Assembly (NCBI GenBank): GCA_900315705.1
Contig: ONAB01000023.1
Location: 1 to 55,724 of the forward strand
Origin: an uncultured Bacteroidales bacterium
GTDB taxonomy: Bacteria > Bacteroidota > Bacteroidia > Bacteroidales > WCHB1-69
Reading direction: 5' to 3'
DNA: 55,724 nt
Each line of letters opens with the position of its first letter. Position 1 is the stretch's first letter. Under the pieces are notes generated by a model that saw only the letters and a program-made list of their open reading frames with translations, did not search any database and was not told the DNA's origin. Made by a program: the position numbers and the translations under genes. Below are positions 17,036 through 26,310 of the stretch, piece by piece.

Positions 17036-17296
17036 ATGGCACACAAAAAAGGTGTCGGTAGTTCACAGAACGGCCGTGAATCAGCAAGTAAAAGATTAGG
17101 TCTGAAAATCTTCGGTGGTCAGTTCGCCAAGGCTGGCAACATCATCGTCCGCCAAAGAGGTACGGTGCACAATCCCGGAATGAACGTCGGTATGGGCAAG
17201 GATCATACCCTCTATGCACTCTGCGATGGTATCGTTACTTTCAGAAAAACCTATAAAGATAAATCATTTGTGTCTGTTACTCCTGCCCAGGAGTAG
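17036..17296 (+). CDS. rpmA: 50S ribosomal protein L27
   Basis: 86 residues beginning [16 protein letters not shown], the L27 signature; its N-terminal tail reaches the peptidyl-transferase centre. It begins directly with the mature sequence and has no Firmicutes-type N-terminal extension that would need cleavage. Second gene of the rplU-rpmA pair; a strong terminator follows at 17342. Confidence 0.98.
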   Translation: MAHKKGVGSSQNGRESASKRLGLKIFGGQFAKAGNIIVRQRGTVHNPGMNVGMGKDHTLYALCDGIVTFRKTYKDKSFVSVTPAQE

Positions 17297-17341
17297 AAAG
17301 GATGTAAGTGATATTTTGTTCATAATGTTTGATTTAAGATT

Positions 17342-17373
17342 ACCGCTCCTGCCCAGGGGCGGTTTTCTTTTTT
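17342..17373 (+). terminator. Rho-independent terminator after rpmA
   Basis: ACCGCTCCTG / CAGGGGCGGT stem (17342-17363, one T-G pair) followed by TTTTCTTTTTT. Confidence 0.85.
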
Positions 17374-17400
17374 ATACGCTTCCTTTCTTTTCCCCGATGG

Positions 17401-17431
17401 TTGTATTTTCGCGATTTTATGTGTATTTTTG
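17401..17431 (+). promoter_or_regulatory. Promoter of holA
   Basis: TTG (17401-17403), exactly 20 bases, then TATTTTTG (17424-17431), 31 bases before ATG 17463. One of the cleanest Bacteroidetes-type promoters in the window. Confidence 0.7.
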
Positions 17432-17462
17432 CACGCTTTAATTATAGGGCCTCCGCTGTATT

Positions 17463-18518
17463 ATGATTAAATACGAAGATTTAGTAAAAGACCTCAAAGC
17501 CAAAAAGTTCAAGCCCGTCTATCTCCTGATGGGCGAGGAACCTTTCTATATTGACCGCCTCTGCGATTTCTTTGAGAACTTTGTCATTGAACCCGAACAG
17601 CGCGACTTCAACCAGGCGGTGCTCTATGGCAGGGACACCACCGTCGATGAGATTGTGGCCAACGCCAAGCAGTTCCCCTTCGGCTCTCCCCAGCGCCTCG
17701 TCATCGTCAAGGAGGCCAAGGATGTCAAAAACATCGTCAAGAAGGGTAAGAAAGACGACGAGGATTCCCAAGAGTCTGGCACGGCCAGTGGCTCCGATGG
17801 CGCCTCCGCCCTCACCAACTACGTCCAGAACCCATCCCCGAGCACCATCCTCGTGATTTGCCACAAATACGGTAAACTCACAGCCAAACAGTGCAAACCC
17901 TTCGAAAAAGAGGGCGTCGTGTTCGAATCCGTGGGCGTGAAAGACTACCAGCTGCCCGAATGGATTCAACAGCGCGTGGCCCGCGCGAAACTCCAGATCA
18001 ACCCGGAGGTCGCGGCCCTCATCGCCGAAACCATCGGCAATGACCTTCCCACCATCCATTCCCAACTCGAAAAGCTGAAGGTCATCCTGCCCCCCAACTC
18101 CGTCATCACCCGCGATGTGGTGGAAAAATATATCGGCATCAGCAAGGAATACAATATCTTCGAGCTGCAGGACGCCCTTGTCAAACGCAACGCCCAGCGA
18201 GCATACAAAATCGCGCTCAACTTTGGCCAGCATCTCAAGGAGAATCCCAATGTCAAGACTATCGCCACCCTGTTCGGCTACTACCACAAGATGCTCCAAT
18301 ACCACCTTTCTCCCGACAAAAGTTCAGAAACCCAGATCCGCATCTTTGGTAAATTCTTTTTGAACGACAAAGTCAGGGGCGCGATGAGCTACACCATACC
18401 CCAGCTCACCCGAATCATCTCCATCTTGCGGGAGTATGATGTCAAATCCAAGGGCGTGGACTCCTCCAGTGACGATGCGGAACTTCTCAAAGAAATGATT
18501 TATAAGATAATACATTAA
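17463..18518 (+). CDS. holA: DNA polymerase III delta subunit
   Basis: 351 residues. The N-terminal motif [18 protein letters not shown] and the family pattern VIVKEAKDV are those of the clamp-loader delta subunit, which opens the beta sliding clamp during replication. The three-domain layout (AAA-like domain I to about 150, lid to about 220, C-terminal helical collar) fits the length. A charged, low-complexity insertion lies at about 97-115 ([14 protein letters not shown]). It is followed after 19 bases by valS and probably heads a holA-valS-membrane protein-kinase transcription unit. Confidence 0.93.
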   Translation: MIKYEDLVKDLKAKKFKPVYLLMGEEPFYIDRLCDFFENFVIEPEQRDFNQAVLYGRDTTVDEIVANAKQFPFGSPQRLVIVKEAKDVKNIVKKGKKDDEDSQESGTASGSDGASALTNYVQNPSPSTILVICHKYGKLTAKQCKPFEKEGVVFESVGVKDYQLPEWIQQRVARAKLQINPEVAALIAETIGNDLPTIHSQLEKLKVILPPNSVITRDVVEKYIGISKEYNIFELQDALVKRNAQRAYKIALNFGQHLKENPNVKTIATLFGYYHKMLQYHLSPDKSSETQIRIFGKFFLNDKVRGAMSYTIPQLTRIISILREYDVKSKGVDSSSDDAELLKEMIYKIIH

Positions 18519-18537
18519 TAACAACATCTATAATCCT

Positions 18538-21171
18538 ATGGAATTAGCTACTAAGTACGATCCTTCCGTCGTAGAAGACAAATGGTATAAATATTGGACT
18601 GATCACCGGATGTTTCACTCCGAGCCCGACAGCCGTCCGGCCTACTCCATTGTGATTCCCCCGCCCAACGTGACGGGTGTGCTCCATATGGGCCATATGC
18701 TCAACAACACCATCCAGGATGTGCTGGTGCGCCGTGCCCGCAAACTCGGCTTCAACGCCGTCTGGGTGCCCGGCACCGACCACGCCTCCATCGCCACCGA
18801 AGCCAAGGTGGTCAACTTCCTCAAAGAGCAAGGCATCGACAAGAAATCGCTCACCCGTGAGCAGTTCCTCGAATACGCCTGGCAATGGAAAGAGAAGCAC
18901 GGCGGCATCATCCTCCAGCAACTGCGCAAGCTCGGCGCCTCCTGCGACTGGGACCGCACCAAGTTCACGATGGACCCCGAGCTCTCCGAGGCCGTCATCG
19001 ACGTGTTCATCGACCTCTACAACAAGGGCCTGATTTATCGTGGCGTCCGTATGGTGAACTGGGATCCCAAGGCCCTCACCGCCGTCTCCGACGAGGAGGT
19101 GGTCTATAAGGAGGTGCACTCCAAACTCTATTACGTCCGCTATCAGATTGAGGGCGAGCCCGGTGAGTATATCACCATCGCCACCACCCGCCCCGAGACC
19201 ATCCTCGGCGACTCGGCCATCTGTATGCACCCCGACGACGAGCGCTACGCCAAATACAAGGGCAAACGCGCCATCGTGCCCCTCGTCAACCGCTCCATCC
19301 CTCTCATTTACGACGAGTATGTGGAACGCGAGTTCGGCACCGGCGCCCTCAAAATCACGCCGGCACACGACATCAACGACTATAACCTCGGCATCAAACA
19401 CCATCTGGAGACTATCAATATCTTCAACGACAACGGCACCCTCAACGAGAGCGCGCAGTTCCTCGTGGGTATGGACCGTTTCGAAGCCCGCAAGGCCATC
19501 ATCCCTCTGTTGGAGGAGGCAGGCAACCTGGTAAAAATCGAAGATTATACCAACAAGGTGGGCTACTCCGAGCGCACCAACGAGGTCATCGAGCCCAAAC
19601 TCTCGCTGCAGTGGTTCTGCAAGATGGGTGAACTGGCCAAGCCCGCCCTCGCCGCGGTGATGGACGGCGACATCAAGTTCTACCCCGACAAGTTCAAGAA
19701 CACCTACGCCCACTGGATGGAGAATGTGAAGGACTGGTGCATCAGCCGCCAGCTCTGGTGGGGACACCGCATTCCTGCCTATTACCTGCCCAACCACGAG
19801 TTTGTGGTGGCCCACAATATTGACGAGGCCCTGCAACTTGCCCAGCAGAAGTTCCCTGAGCTGAACCTCTCTAAGGAAGACCTCAAGCAGGACGAGGATG
19901 TGATGGACACTTGGTTCTCCTCCTGGCTGTGGCCCATCTCTGTCTTCGACGGCATCCGTCACCCCGACAATCCTGAAATCCAATACTATTATCCCACTTC
20001 CGCCCTCATCACAGCTCCCGACATCATCTTCTTCTGGGTGGCCCGTATGATTATGGCCGGACTGGAGTGGCGCGGTACCATCCCGTTCAAGGATGTCTAT
20101 TTCACCGGCACGGTGCGCGACAAGCTCCACCGCAAGATGTCCAAGTCACTCGGCAACTCGCCCGACCCCATTATGCTGATGGAGCAATACGGTGCCGACG
20201 GCGTGCGCTTTGGTATGCTGCTCAGCTCCCCCGCTGGCAACGACCTCCTCTTCGACGAGGCCCTTTGCGAGCAGGGACGCAACTTCAGCAACAAGATGTG
20301 GAACGCCTTCCGCCTCGTCAAGGGTTGGCAGGTGGACGACAATGGCCAGCAGCCCGCCCACACGGCCGCCGCTATCGAATGGATGCAACAGCGCATCCAG
20401 GAGGTGCTCGGCAGTATGGAGGAGGACATCAAACGCTACCGCCTCTCCGAAGCCCTGATGTCGGTCTATAAACTGGTGTGGGACGACTTCTGCTCCTGCT
20501 TCCTCGAGGTGGTCAAGCCGCCTTTCCATCAGCCTATCGACGGCAAAACCTACAACCAGATCATCGACCTCTTCGAGATTCTGGTGAACATCCTGCATCC
20601 GTTCATCCCCTTCATCACGGAGGAGTTGTGGCACACACTGCGCGAGCGCAACGACGGGGAGTCGTTGATGCTCACCCCGATGCCCCGCTACAGCGGCTCT
20701 GTTGACCAGAAACTGCTCGACGCCTTTGCCAACACGCGCAGCGTCGTGGAGCAGATTCGCCATATCCGTTCCGAGAAGAACATCGGCCCGAAGAATGCCC
20801 TCAAGCTGCACGTCTATGCCGATTCCACCGTCTCCACCCCCGGCCTTGACGCTGTCATTATGAAATTGGCCAACGTGGAGAGCATCGACTATGTGGCCGC
20901 CGACGCGCAGGTGAGCGGCGCCTCCTTCATCGAGAAGAACGTCAAGTATGCCGTTCCCTTGGAGGGACTGGTCGATAATGACGAGGAGAAACGCAAACTG
21001 CAGGCCGATCTGGAGTATGCCGAAAAGTTCCTCCAAAGTGTGTTGAAGAAGCTCTCCAACGAGAGTTTTGTGAAGAATGCCCCGCAGAAGGTGGTCGATA
21101 TTGAACGGAAAAAACAATCCGACGCCGAGGAGAAGATTCGTATTTTAAAAGAACAACTTGCAAAATTATAA
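18538..21171 (+). CDS. valS: Valine--tRNA ligase
   Basis: 877 residues, normal for a class I ValRS. The HIGH-type motif is HMGH at 50-53 ([12 protein letters not shown]), and KMSKS is at 533-537. The editing domain (about 190-330, with [10 protein letters not shown]), an anticodon-binding domain and a C-terminal coiled-coil arm (about 810-877, rich in Lys/Glu) are all present. It charges tRNA-Val and removes mischarged threonine. No truncation or frameshift seen. Confidence 0.98.
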   Translation: MELATKYDPSVVEDKWYKYWTDHRMFHSEPDSRPAYSIVIPPPNVTGVLHMGHMLNNTIQDVLVRRARKLGFNAVWVPGTDHASIATEAKVVNFLKEQGIDKKSLTREQFLEYAWQWKEKHGGIILQQLRKLGASCDWDRTKFTMDPELSEAVIDVFIDLYNKGLIYRGVRMVNWDPKALTAVSDEEVVYKEVHSKLYYVRYQIEGEPGEYITIATTRPETILGDSAICMHPDDERYAKYKGKRAIVPLVNRSIPLIYDEYVEREFGTGALKITPAHDINDYNLGIKHHLETINIFNDNGTLNESAQFLVGMDRFEARKAIIPLLEEAGNLVKIEDYTNKVGYSERTNEVIEPKLSLQWFCKMGELAKPALAAVMDGDIKFYPDKFKNTYAHWMENVKDWCISRQLWWGHRIPAYYLPNHEFVVAHNIDEALQLAQQKFPELNLSKEDLKQDEDVMDTWFSSWLWPISVFDGIRHPDNPEIQYYYPTSALITAPDIIFFWVARMIMAGLEWRGTIPFKDVYFTGTVRDKLHRKMSKSLGNSPDPIMLMEQYGADGVRFGMLLSSPAGNDLLFDEALCEQGRNFSNKMWNAFRLVKGWQVDDNGQQPAHTAAAIEWMQQRIQEVLGSMEEDIKRYRLSEALMSVYKLVWDDFCSCFLEVVKPPFHQPIDGKTYNQIIDLFEILVNILHPFIPFITEELWHTLRERNDGESLMLTPMPRYSGSVDQKLLDAFANTRSVVEQIRHIRSEKNIGPKNALKLHVYADSTVSTPGLDAVIMKLANVESIDYVAADAQVSGASFIEKNVKYAVPLEGLVDNDEEKRKLQADLEYAEKFLQSVLKKLSNESFVKNAPQKVVDIERKKQSDAEEKIRILKEQLAKL

Positions 21172-21177
21172 TCAGAA

Positions 21178-21366
21178 ATGAAAGCTGTATTGCGTTTTTT
21201 CATCATCCTGGCTGCCTTTTTGGTGCCTTTCACCTTCCTGGCCACCGACCTCAAGGAGCGCTTTCCCATTATGGTGGGCATCACCCTGGCGGTGACGTTG
21301 GGTTATTGGCTTAGTTATGCCATTTTGGAAAAGAAACGCAAACAGCAATCTCAAGATAAACAATAG
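21178..21366 (+). CDS. Small two-helix membrane protein
   Basis: 62 residues. Hydrophobic segments at about 5-23 and 31-51 are separated by a short charged turn (DLKERFP), and the tail is basic (EKKRKQQSQDKQ). No family recognised. It is tightly packed between valS (6-base gap) and the kinase gene (3-base gap), which supports a real, translated gene. Function unknown. Confidence 0.7.
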   Translation: MKAVLRFFIILAAFLVPFTFLATDLKERFPIMVGITLAVTLGYWLSYAILEKKRKQQSQDKQ

Positions 21367-21369
21367 AGT

Positions 21370-22347
21370 ATGAAGAAGATATTAGGAATAGGAAATGCCC
21401 TTGTCGATGTGCTTGTGAACATCGACAATGATGAGATATTGTCCGCCAACGGCCTGGACAAGGGCGGTATGGTGATGATTGACGCGGACCGGAAGCGCGA
21501 GCTGCATAAGGGCATCGCGCAGATGAAGCAGGTGTGTGCCACTGGCGGCTCCACCTCCAACACCATCCACGGTCTTGCCCGTTTGGGTGCTCCCGCCGGC
21601 TACATCGGCAAGGTGGGCCACGACGCGATGGGCGACTTTTTCCGCAAAGAGATGGAGCACTTCGGTGTGACCCCGCACCTCATCGACTCCGACATTGACA
21701 CGGGCATCGCCACCACCTTCATCTCCGCCGACGCGGAGCGCACCTTCGCCACCTACCTCGGTGCCGCCGCCACGATGACGCCCGACGAGCTCGACCCCGC
21801 CGTGTTCGATGGCTACGACTGCGTGCACGTGGAGGGCTACCTTATCTTCAACCACGACCTTATCCTTCGCATCTGCCAGATTGCCAAAGAAAAAGGACTC
21901 CAGATTTCTATGGATATGGCCAGCTACAACATCATTGAGGCCAATTACGATTTTGTGAAGATGTTGCTGACCGACTATGTCGATATCATCTTCGCCAATG
22001 AGGAGGAGGCCAAGGCCTTCACCGGCAAAGAGGGTATTGATGCACTCAACATCCTCTCCGAATACTGCCCGATTTCCATCGTCAAGGTGGGCAAGGAGGG
22101 CTCTTTCATCAAAAAGGATGGCGAAATCACCAAGGTGGGCGTTATCCCTGCCAAGGCGGTTGACACCACGGGTGCGGGCGACATCTACGCTTCCGGCGTC
22201 CTCTATGGTCTGATGAACGGCTACACGCCCGCACAAGCTGGCAAGTTGGCAGCGTTTTTGTCGGGAAGACTGATAGAATATGTGGGAGCCAAACTGCCCG
22301 ATGAGGTGTGGGAAGAGGTGGTAAAAATAAAGGCCGATTGTGAGTAA
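21370..22347 (+). CDS. PfkB-family sugar/adenosine kinase
   Basis: 325 residues with the PfkB fold: N-terminal GIGNALVDVL, the substrate-binding region ATGGSTSNTIHGLARLG (PfkB signature 1) and signature 2 DTTGAGDIYASG at 265-276 with the catalytic base Asp271. This resembles the bacterial adenosine kinase-like branch, which phosphorylates adenosine or another nucleoside with ATP; ribokinase-type substrates cannot be excluded. Its 3' end overlaps the terminator hairpin of the opposite-strand tRNA gene. Confidence 0.88.
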   Translation: MKKILGIGNALVDVLVNIDNDEILSANGLDKGGMVMIDADRKRELHKGIAQMKQVCATGGSTSNTIHGLARLGAPAGYIGKVGHDAMGDFFRKEMEHFGVTPHLIDSDIDTGIATTFISADAERTFATYLGAAATMTPDELDPAVFDGYDCVHVEGYLIFNHDLILRICQIAKEKGLQISMDMASYNIIEANYDFVKMLLTDYVDIIFANEEEAKAFTGKEGIDALNILSEYCPISIVKVGKEGSFIKKDGEITKVGVIPAKAVDTTGAGDIYASGVLYGLMNGYTPAQAGKLAAFLSGRLIEYVGAKLPDEVWEEVVKIKADCE

Positions 22348-22354
22348 TCGGCCT
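22322..22354 (-). terminator. Terminator of tRNA-Thr, inside the 3' end of the kinase gene
   Basis: On the minus strand a 9-base perfect stem AGGCCGATT / AATCGGCCT (22354-22331) is followed by TTATTTTTA. It starts 8 bases after the tRNA 3' end. The same bases encode the last residues and stop codon of the kinase on the plus strand. Confidence 0.75.
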
Positions 22355-22361
22355 GAGGAAG

Positions 22362-22434
<73 letters not shown>

Positions 22435-22447
22435 TTTTTTGAGGCTG

Positions 22448-22455
22448 CAAAAATA
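22448..22455 (-). promoter_or_regulatory. -7 box for tRNA-Thr
   Basis: TATTTTTG on the minus strand, 13 bases before the 5' end of the tRNA; no clear -33 element. Confidence 0.5.
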
Positions 22456-22500
22456 GTAAAAAAAACAATAGAAAACCATCTCTAAGAAAAAAAAGATACA

Positions 22501-23787
22501 ATGAGAAAGAACTTCCTGATTCTGACCCTGTTGGCCGTGATTCTGACGATGCCCGCTTTTGCCCAGCACTTTGACCAATACTTTTTGGACCAGACTTTAC
22601 GGGTCAGTTACCTGCATATCGGCGACCATCAGACAGAGTCTCTGGAAATCAACCACTACACCGCCGGCGGTGTCTGGAGCGGCACCCGCGCTTTTCTCAT
22701 CGAACCCAACAATTATGGCGATATTACCATAGAGGTGTTCGACTCCATCTCCAACAAGCTGATTTACAGCCGCAGCTATTCCTGTCTCTTCACGGAGTAC
22801 AAGACCACCGAGCGCGCCAAGAGCGAGGTGGCGCGGATGGAGGAGTGTGTGAATGTGCCTTACCCCAAGAACACGGTGCGACTGAAATTCACCTCTTACG
22901 ACCGCAAACGCAACTCGGAAGTGCTCTACGACGGCTACTACAATCCGCGCACCACCCCCACCCAGCAGATGCGGAAAGACTACAAGGTGATGACGCTCCA
23001 CAAGGGCAACACGCCCGACAAGGCCATCGACATCCTCTTCATCCCCGACGGCTACGCCAAAAAGGACAAGAAAGTGCTGAAGCACGATATGAAGCGCTTT
23101 GCCTCTTACGTGATGAACTGCTCGCCCTACCGCGAGATGGCCAACAAGGTCAATATCCGCGCCATCGAGGGCTATTCCGAGCAGTCGGGCATCACGCAGC
23201 CGCAGAATGACTTCTATGTGAAGACGCTGCTGAACTGCGCCTACAATGCCCTCGACCTCGACCGTTATCTGATGTGTCTGGGGGTCTGGAATATGCACGA
23301 TGTGGCCGACGACGCGCCCTATGACGCCATCGTCATCATTTGCAACAGTGAGAAATATGGTGGTGGCGGCATCTACAACTTCTATTGCACCGTCTATAAC
23401 CACGGCGAGTACCCCGACTATGTCATCGTTCACGAGATGGGCCACCTCATCGGCGGCTTGGCCGATGAATACTACACCTCCGACGTCTCGGTGCAGGACT
23501 TCTACCCCGCGGGCGTGGAGCCTGTGGAGCCGAACGTCACTACTTTGGTGGACTTTGACAGCAAGTGGAAATCAATGCTCGACCCCTCCACGCCGGTGCC
23601 CACCCTGGAGGTAAAAAAAGACGACCCCAACTTCAACCGGCTGGGTGTCTATGAGGGCGGCGGCTATGTGGCCAAGGGTGTGTATCGTCCGGCGCTGCAT
23701 TGCACGATGCACCAAATCCGGTACGACGATTTTTGTCCGGTTTGCCACAAGGTTTTGGAAGAGGTGATTGATTATTACGCCAAATAA
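22501..23787 (+). CDS. Secreted M64-family metallopeptidase (IgA-peptidase-like)
   Basis: 428 residues with a signal peptide ending near AFAQ (22). An N-terminal beta-rich domain (about 25-165) precedes the catalytic part, which opens with IDILFIPDGYAKKD and carries the zinc site HEMGHLIGGLADEY (311-324: His311, Glu312, His315 and probably Glu323). M64 peptidases include the Clostridium ramosum IgA protease; many Bacteroidales secrete related proteins whose targets are unknown. A late CTMHQIRYDDFCPVCHK stretch is typical of the family and rich in Cys/His. No T9SS domain was seen, so the site of action is probably the periplasm or outer surface. Confidence 0.9.
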   Translation: MRKNFLILTLLAVILTMPAFAQHFDQYFLDQTLRVSYLHIGDHQTESLEINHYTAGGVWSGTRAFLIEPNNYGDITIEVFDSISNKLIYSRSYSCLFTEYKTTERAKSEVARMEECVNVPYPKNTVRLKFTSYDRKRNSEVLYDGYYNPRTTPTQQMRKDYKVMTLHKGNTPDKAIDILFIPDGYAKKDKKVLKHDMKRFASYVMNCSPYREMANKVNIRAIEGYSEQSGITQPQNDFYVKTLLNCAYNALDLDRYLMCLGVWNMHDVADDAPYDAIVIICNSEKYGGGGIYNFYCTVYNHGEYPDYVIVHEMGHLIGGLADEYYTSDVSVQDFYPAGVEPVEPNVTTLVDFDSKWKSMLDPSTPVPTLEVKKDDPNFNRLGVYEGGGYVAKGVYRPALHCTMHQIRYDDFCPVCHKVLEEVIDYYAK

Positions 23788-23816
23788 CCGCGCAAGAAAT
23801 ATTTCAATATGGTATA

Positions 23817-23846
23817 TGTAGAGACGTTAGGTTAAATGTCTCTACA
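23817..23846 (+). terminator. Hairpin between convergent genes (terminator-like repeat)
   Basis: TGTAGAGAC (23817-23825) and GTCTCTACA (23838-23846) form a perfect 9-base stem with a 12-base loop, followed by TTTTG on the plus strand. It ends the M64 gene and overlaps the folD stop codon (23842-23844). Similar GTAGAGAC inverted repeats are widespread between genes in many bacteria. Confidence 0.6.
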
Positions 23847-24690
23847 TTTTGTACATATCCAACACGTTTTGCATCAGCATTGCGATGGTCATCGGGCCGA
23901 CGCCTCCGGGCACGGGGGTGGCGGCGCTGAGGCGCTGTTCGAGTGCCTCGCGGGTGCGCGGGCTGTACACGTCGCCCTCCAGACCCTCTTCGGTGCGGTT
24001 GATGGCCACGTCGATGAGCACGGCCCCCTCCTTGAAGTCTTCCGGTTGCAGCAGCCGCGGATGTCCGGCGGCAGTGATGACGATGTCGGCGATGCGCGTG
24101 AAGTCGGTGAGGTTGCGCGTGTGCGAATGGCAGAGGGTGACGGTGGCGTTTTCGCGGATGAGAAGCTGTGCGGTGGGCTCGCCCACCAGCTGGCTGCGTC
24201 CGATGACGACGGCGTGCTTGCCAGCGACCTCTATGTTGTTGGTGGTCAGCAAGGAGAGAATGCCCTTGGGGGTGCAAGGCATCACGTAGGGTTCGCCCAG
24301 ATGCAGCAATCCCACGTTCATCAGATGCAATCCGTCAGCATCCTTGCGGTAGTCGATGGAATCCAGAATCTTGGCCGAATTGTAATGGTCGGGCAGCGGC
24401 AGCTGAATCAGGATGGCGTCCACCAAAGGGTCGTGGTTGAGTTGGTCCACGAGCTGGTAGAGGTCCGCTTCCGGCGTGTCGTCGGGCAACAGGAATGTCT
24501 GGCAGTCCATCCCCAACGATTGGCAGGTCTTGGCCTTGTTGCGCACGTAGGAGAGACTGTCCTCGCGGTCGCCCACGAGTATGATGGCCAGTTGCGGGAC
24601 GCGCAGGCCCCGGGCGGCGATGGTGGCTACCTCTTTTGCGATGTCCTGCTTGATTTGTTGGGCGCAGGCTTTCCCGTCTATGATTCTCAT
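23842..24690 (-). CDS. folD: Methylenetetrahydrofolate dehydrogenase/cyclohydrolase
   Basis: 282 residues from ATG 24690. The frame is open further upstream, but that part is a GC-rich shadow of the SPOR gene. The start MRIIDGKACAQQIK, the catalytic motif SYVRNKAK (Tyr48, Lys52), QLPLP and the NADP-site GRSQLVGEPTAQLL are those of FolD; the end PVPGGVGPMTIAMLMQN is also conserved. It interconverts 5,10-methylene- and 10-formyl-tetrahydrofolate in the cytoplasm. It follows the SPOR protein gene by 7 bases. Confidence 0.97.
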   Translation of the reverse strand: MRIIDGKACAQQIKQDIAKEVATIAARGLRVPQLAIILVGDREDSLSYVRNKAKTCQSLGMDCQTFLLPDDTPEADLYQLVDQLNHDPLVDAILIQLPLPDHYNSAKILDSIDYRKDADGLHLMNVGLLHLGEPYVMPCTPKGILSLLTTNNIEVAGKHAVVIGRSQLVGEPTAQLLIRENATVTLCHSHTRNLTDFTRIADIVITAAGHPRLLQPEDFKEGAVLIDVAINRTEEGLEGDVYSPRTREALEQRLSAATPVPGGVGPMTIAMLMQNVLDMYKM

Positions 24691-24697
24691 CGGGCGG

Positions 24698-25090
24698 TTA
24701 TTCTGAATAGTTGATTTTGTCGGGGATAATGTAGGCGTTGGGGTAGGAGGTCCGGATCTCCTGCAGGGCGAAGTAGGCCTCCAGGCGGGTGGCGTAGTTG
24801 CCCACGCGGATGCGGAAGTAGGGTTCTTTGAAGGAGATGTAGGCGGGGATGGAAGGGTAGCGGCTGGCGAACAGGTATCGCTCGCTCTCCGCGGTGCTCT
24901 TGGAGTTGGTGCCCGTGACGGCCGCAATCTGGATGCGGTAGCCGTCAATCTCGCCCAACCGCCGCCAGGTGCGGATATAGTCCTCCTGGATGCTCCCAAT
25001 CGGCGTCTCTATATCGTAGCGTACTGAATTCTGAGCCCAACCCAATACGCAACAAATTATCAAGGCTGCAGTTACGAATATTTTTCTCAT
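24698..25090 (-). CDS. SPOR-domain secreted protein
   Basis: 130 residues from ATG 25090. The frame extends to 25192, but that would cross the -7 box at 25105-25112 and the mreB promoter. MRKIFVTAALIICCVLGWAQ is a signal peptide. Residues about 55-125 form a SPOR-like domain (GYRIQIAAVTG ... YFRIRVGNYATRLEAYFALQ), which in other proteins binds denuded peptidoglycan at division sites. Small SPOR proteins like this are common in Bacteroidetes. First gene of a probable unit with folD, divergent from mreB. Confidence 0.85.
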   Translation of the reverse strand: MRKIFVTAALIICCVLGWAQNSVRYDIETPIGSIQEDYIRTWRRLGEIDGYRIQIAAVTGTNSKSTAESERYLFASRYPSIPAYISFKEPYFRIRVGNYATRLEAYFALQEIRTSYPNAYIIPDKINYSE

Positions 25091-25104
25091 AAAAATATTT
25101 TTGG

Positions 25105-25112
25105 CAAAAATA
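25105..25112 (-). promoter_or_regulatory. -7 box for the SPOR-folD unit
   Basis: TATTTTTG on the minus strand, 15 bases before ATG 25090. This supports that ATG over the upstream in-frame one. Confidence 0.55.
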
Positions 25113-25167
25113 AAAAAAAATATGTAACCTAATAATAAAACTGTTCGTATTATTGTTGATAATTTTG

Positions 25168-25175
25168 TACTTTTG
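25168..25175 (+). promoter_or_regulatory. -7 box for mreB
   Basis: TACTTTTG, 20 bases before ATG 25196; the divergent SPOR promoter is 56 bases away. Confidence 0.55.
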
Positions 25176-25195
25176 CAAACTTTAATTTTCACGAT

Positions 25196-26218
25196 ATGGG
25201 ATTATTTTCGTTTTTCACAAAGGAGATTGCAATAGACTTGGGCACAGCTAACACTGTGATTCTACATAATAACCAGGTGGTGGTGGACGAGCCGTCCATC
25301 ATCGCTCTTGACACGCAGACCAAAACCGTGAAGGCCGTGGGCAAACAGGCCTTGATGATGGAGGGCCGTACCCCGGCCGGCATCATCACCAAGCGCCCGC
25401 TGCGCGATGGTGTCATTGCCGACTTCCAGAGCACTGAGTTGATGCTGCGTGAGTTTATCAAAATGACCGGCACCAAGGGCTATTTCTTCACCCCCGCCCT
25501 CAAGATGGTGATTTGCATTCCATCTGGCATTACCGAGGTGGAGGAGCGCGCCGTACGCGAATCGGCTGAACAGGCCGGTGCCAAAGAGGTCCGTATGATT
25601 CACGAACCTATGGCCGCCGCCATCGGTATCGGCATCGACGTGCTTGACGCCAACGGTAATATGGTCATCGACATCGGCGGCGGCACCAGCGAGATCGCCG
25701 TCATCGCCCTCGGCGGTATCCCCACCAGCACCTCCGTGAAGGTGGCCGGCGACCGTTTCAACAGCGACATTATCGACTATATGCGCAAGGCCCACAACAT
25801 CGCCATCGGCGTCGCCACGGCTGAGCAAATCAAGATCAACGTCGGTTCCGCCCTCGAGGACATTGAGAACCCGCCCGCCGAATACGAGGTGCACGGCCGT
25901 GACCTCGTGCACGGTATCCCTGTGGCCGTCAAGGTCAGCCACCGCGAAATCGCCCAGGCCCTCGACCGCTCCATCGCCGAGGTGGAAGCCGCCATCATCA
26001 ACGCCCTTCAGAAGACCCCGCCCGAGCTTTCAGCCGATATCTACAAGACCGGCATCTACCTTGCCGGCGGCGGATCCCTGCTCAGAGGCCTCGACAAACG
26101 TATCTCCGACAAGACCACCCTGAAGGTCCACATCGCTGAGGATCCCCTTAAGGCCGTGGCCCGCGGTACCGCTATCGCCCTCAAGAACTTCGACAAGTTC
26201 CCGTTCTTGATGAGATAG
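25196..26218 (+). CDS. mreB: Rod shape-determining protein MreB
   Basis: 340 residues of an actin-like ATPase. The phosphate-1 motif IAIDLGTANTVI is at the N-terminus; phosphate-2 VIDIGGGTSEIAVI and the adenosine motif AGGGSLLRGLDKRI are present. MreB filaments guide lateral wall synthesis in rod-shaped cells. The usual mreC-mreD-pbp2-rodA genes do not follow; a terminator and then typA do, so mreB is a single-gene unit here. Confidence 0.97.
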   Translation: MGLFSFFTKEIAIDLGTANTVILHNNQVVVDEPSIIALDTQTKTVKAVGKQALMMEGRTPAGIITKRPLRDGVIADFQSTELMLREFIKMTGTKGYFFTPALKMVICIPSGITEVEERAVRESAEQAGAKEVRMIHEPMAAAIGIGIDVLDANGNMVIDIGGGTSEIAVIALGGIPTSTSVKVAGDRFNSDIIDYMRKAHNIAIGVATAEQIKINVGSALEDIENPPAEYEVHGRDLVHGIPVAVKVSHREIAQALDRSIAEVEAAIINALQKTPPELSADIYKTGIYLAGGGSLLRGLDKRISDKTTLKVHIAEDPLKAVARGTAIALKNFDKFPFLMR

Positions 26219-26245
26219 TGAACAGAGACCTTATGCCGAAGACCT

Positions 26246-26278
26246 AAAAAATCAAGTATTTTTACTTGATTTTTTTTG
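26246..26278 (+). terminator. Rho-independent terminator after mreB
   Basis: ATCAAGTA-TTTT-TACTTGAT stem-loop (26251-26270), flanked by an A-run before and eight T after; it can work on either strand. Confidence 0.85.
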
Positions 26279-26286
26279 TATTTTTG
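26279..26286 (+). promoter_or_regulatory. -7 box for the typA unit
   Basis: TATTTTTG directly after the mreB terminator T-run and 24 bases before ATG 26311. Confidence 0.55.
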
Positions 26287-26310
26287 CATCTTTAAAAACT
26301 ATAACGTAAG

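Noticed and set aside
18544-20130. 528-codon open frame opposite valS
   Set aside because: Antisense shadow of valS; no motifs, biased composition.
24691-24999. N-terminal extension of FolD
   Set aside because: The extension is Pro/Ser/Arg-rich and overlaps the SPOR gene in another frame; the family start is MRIIDGK at 24690.
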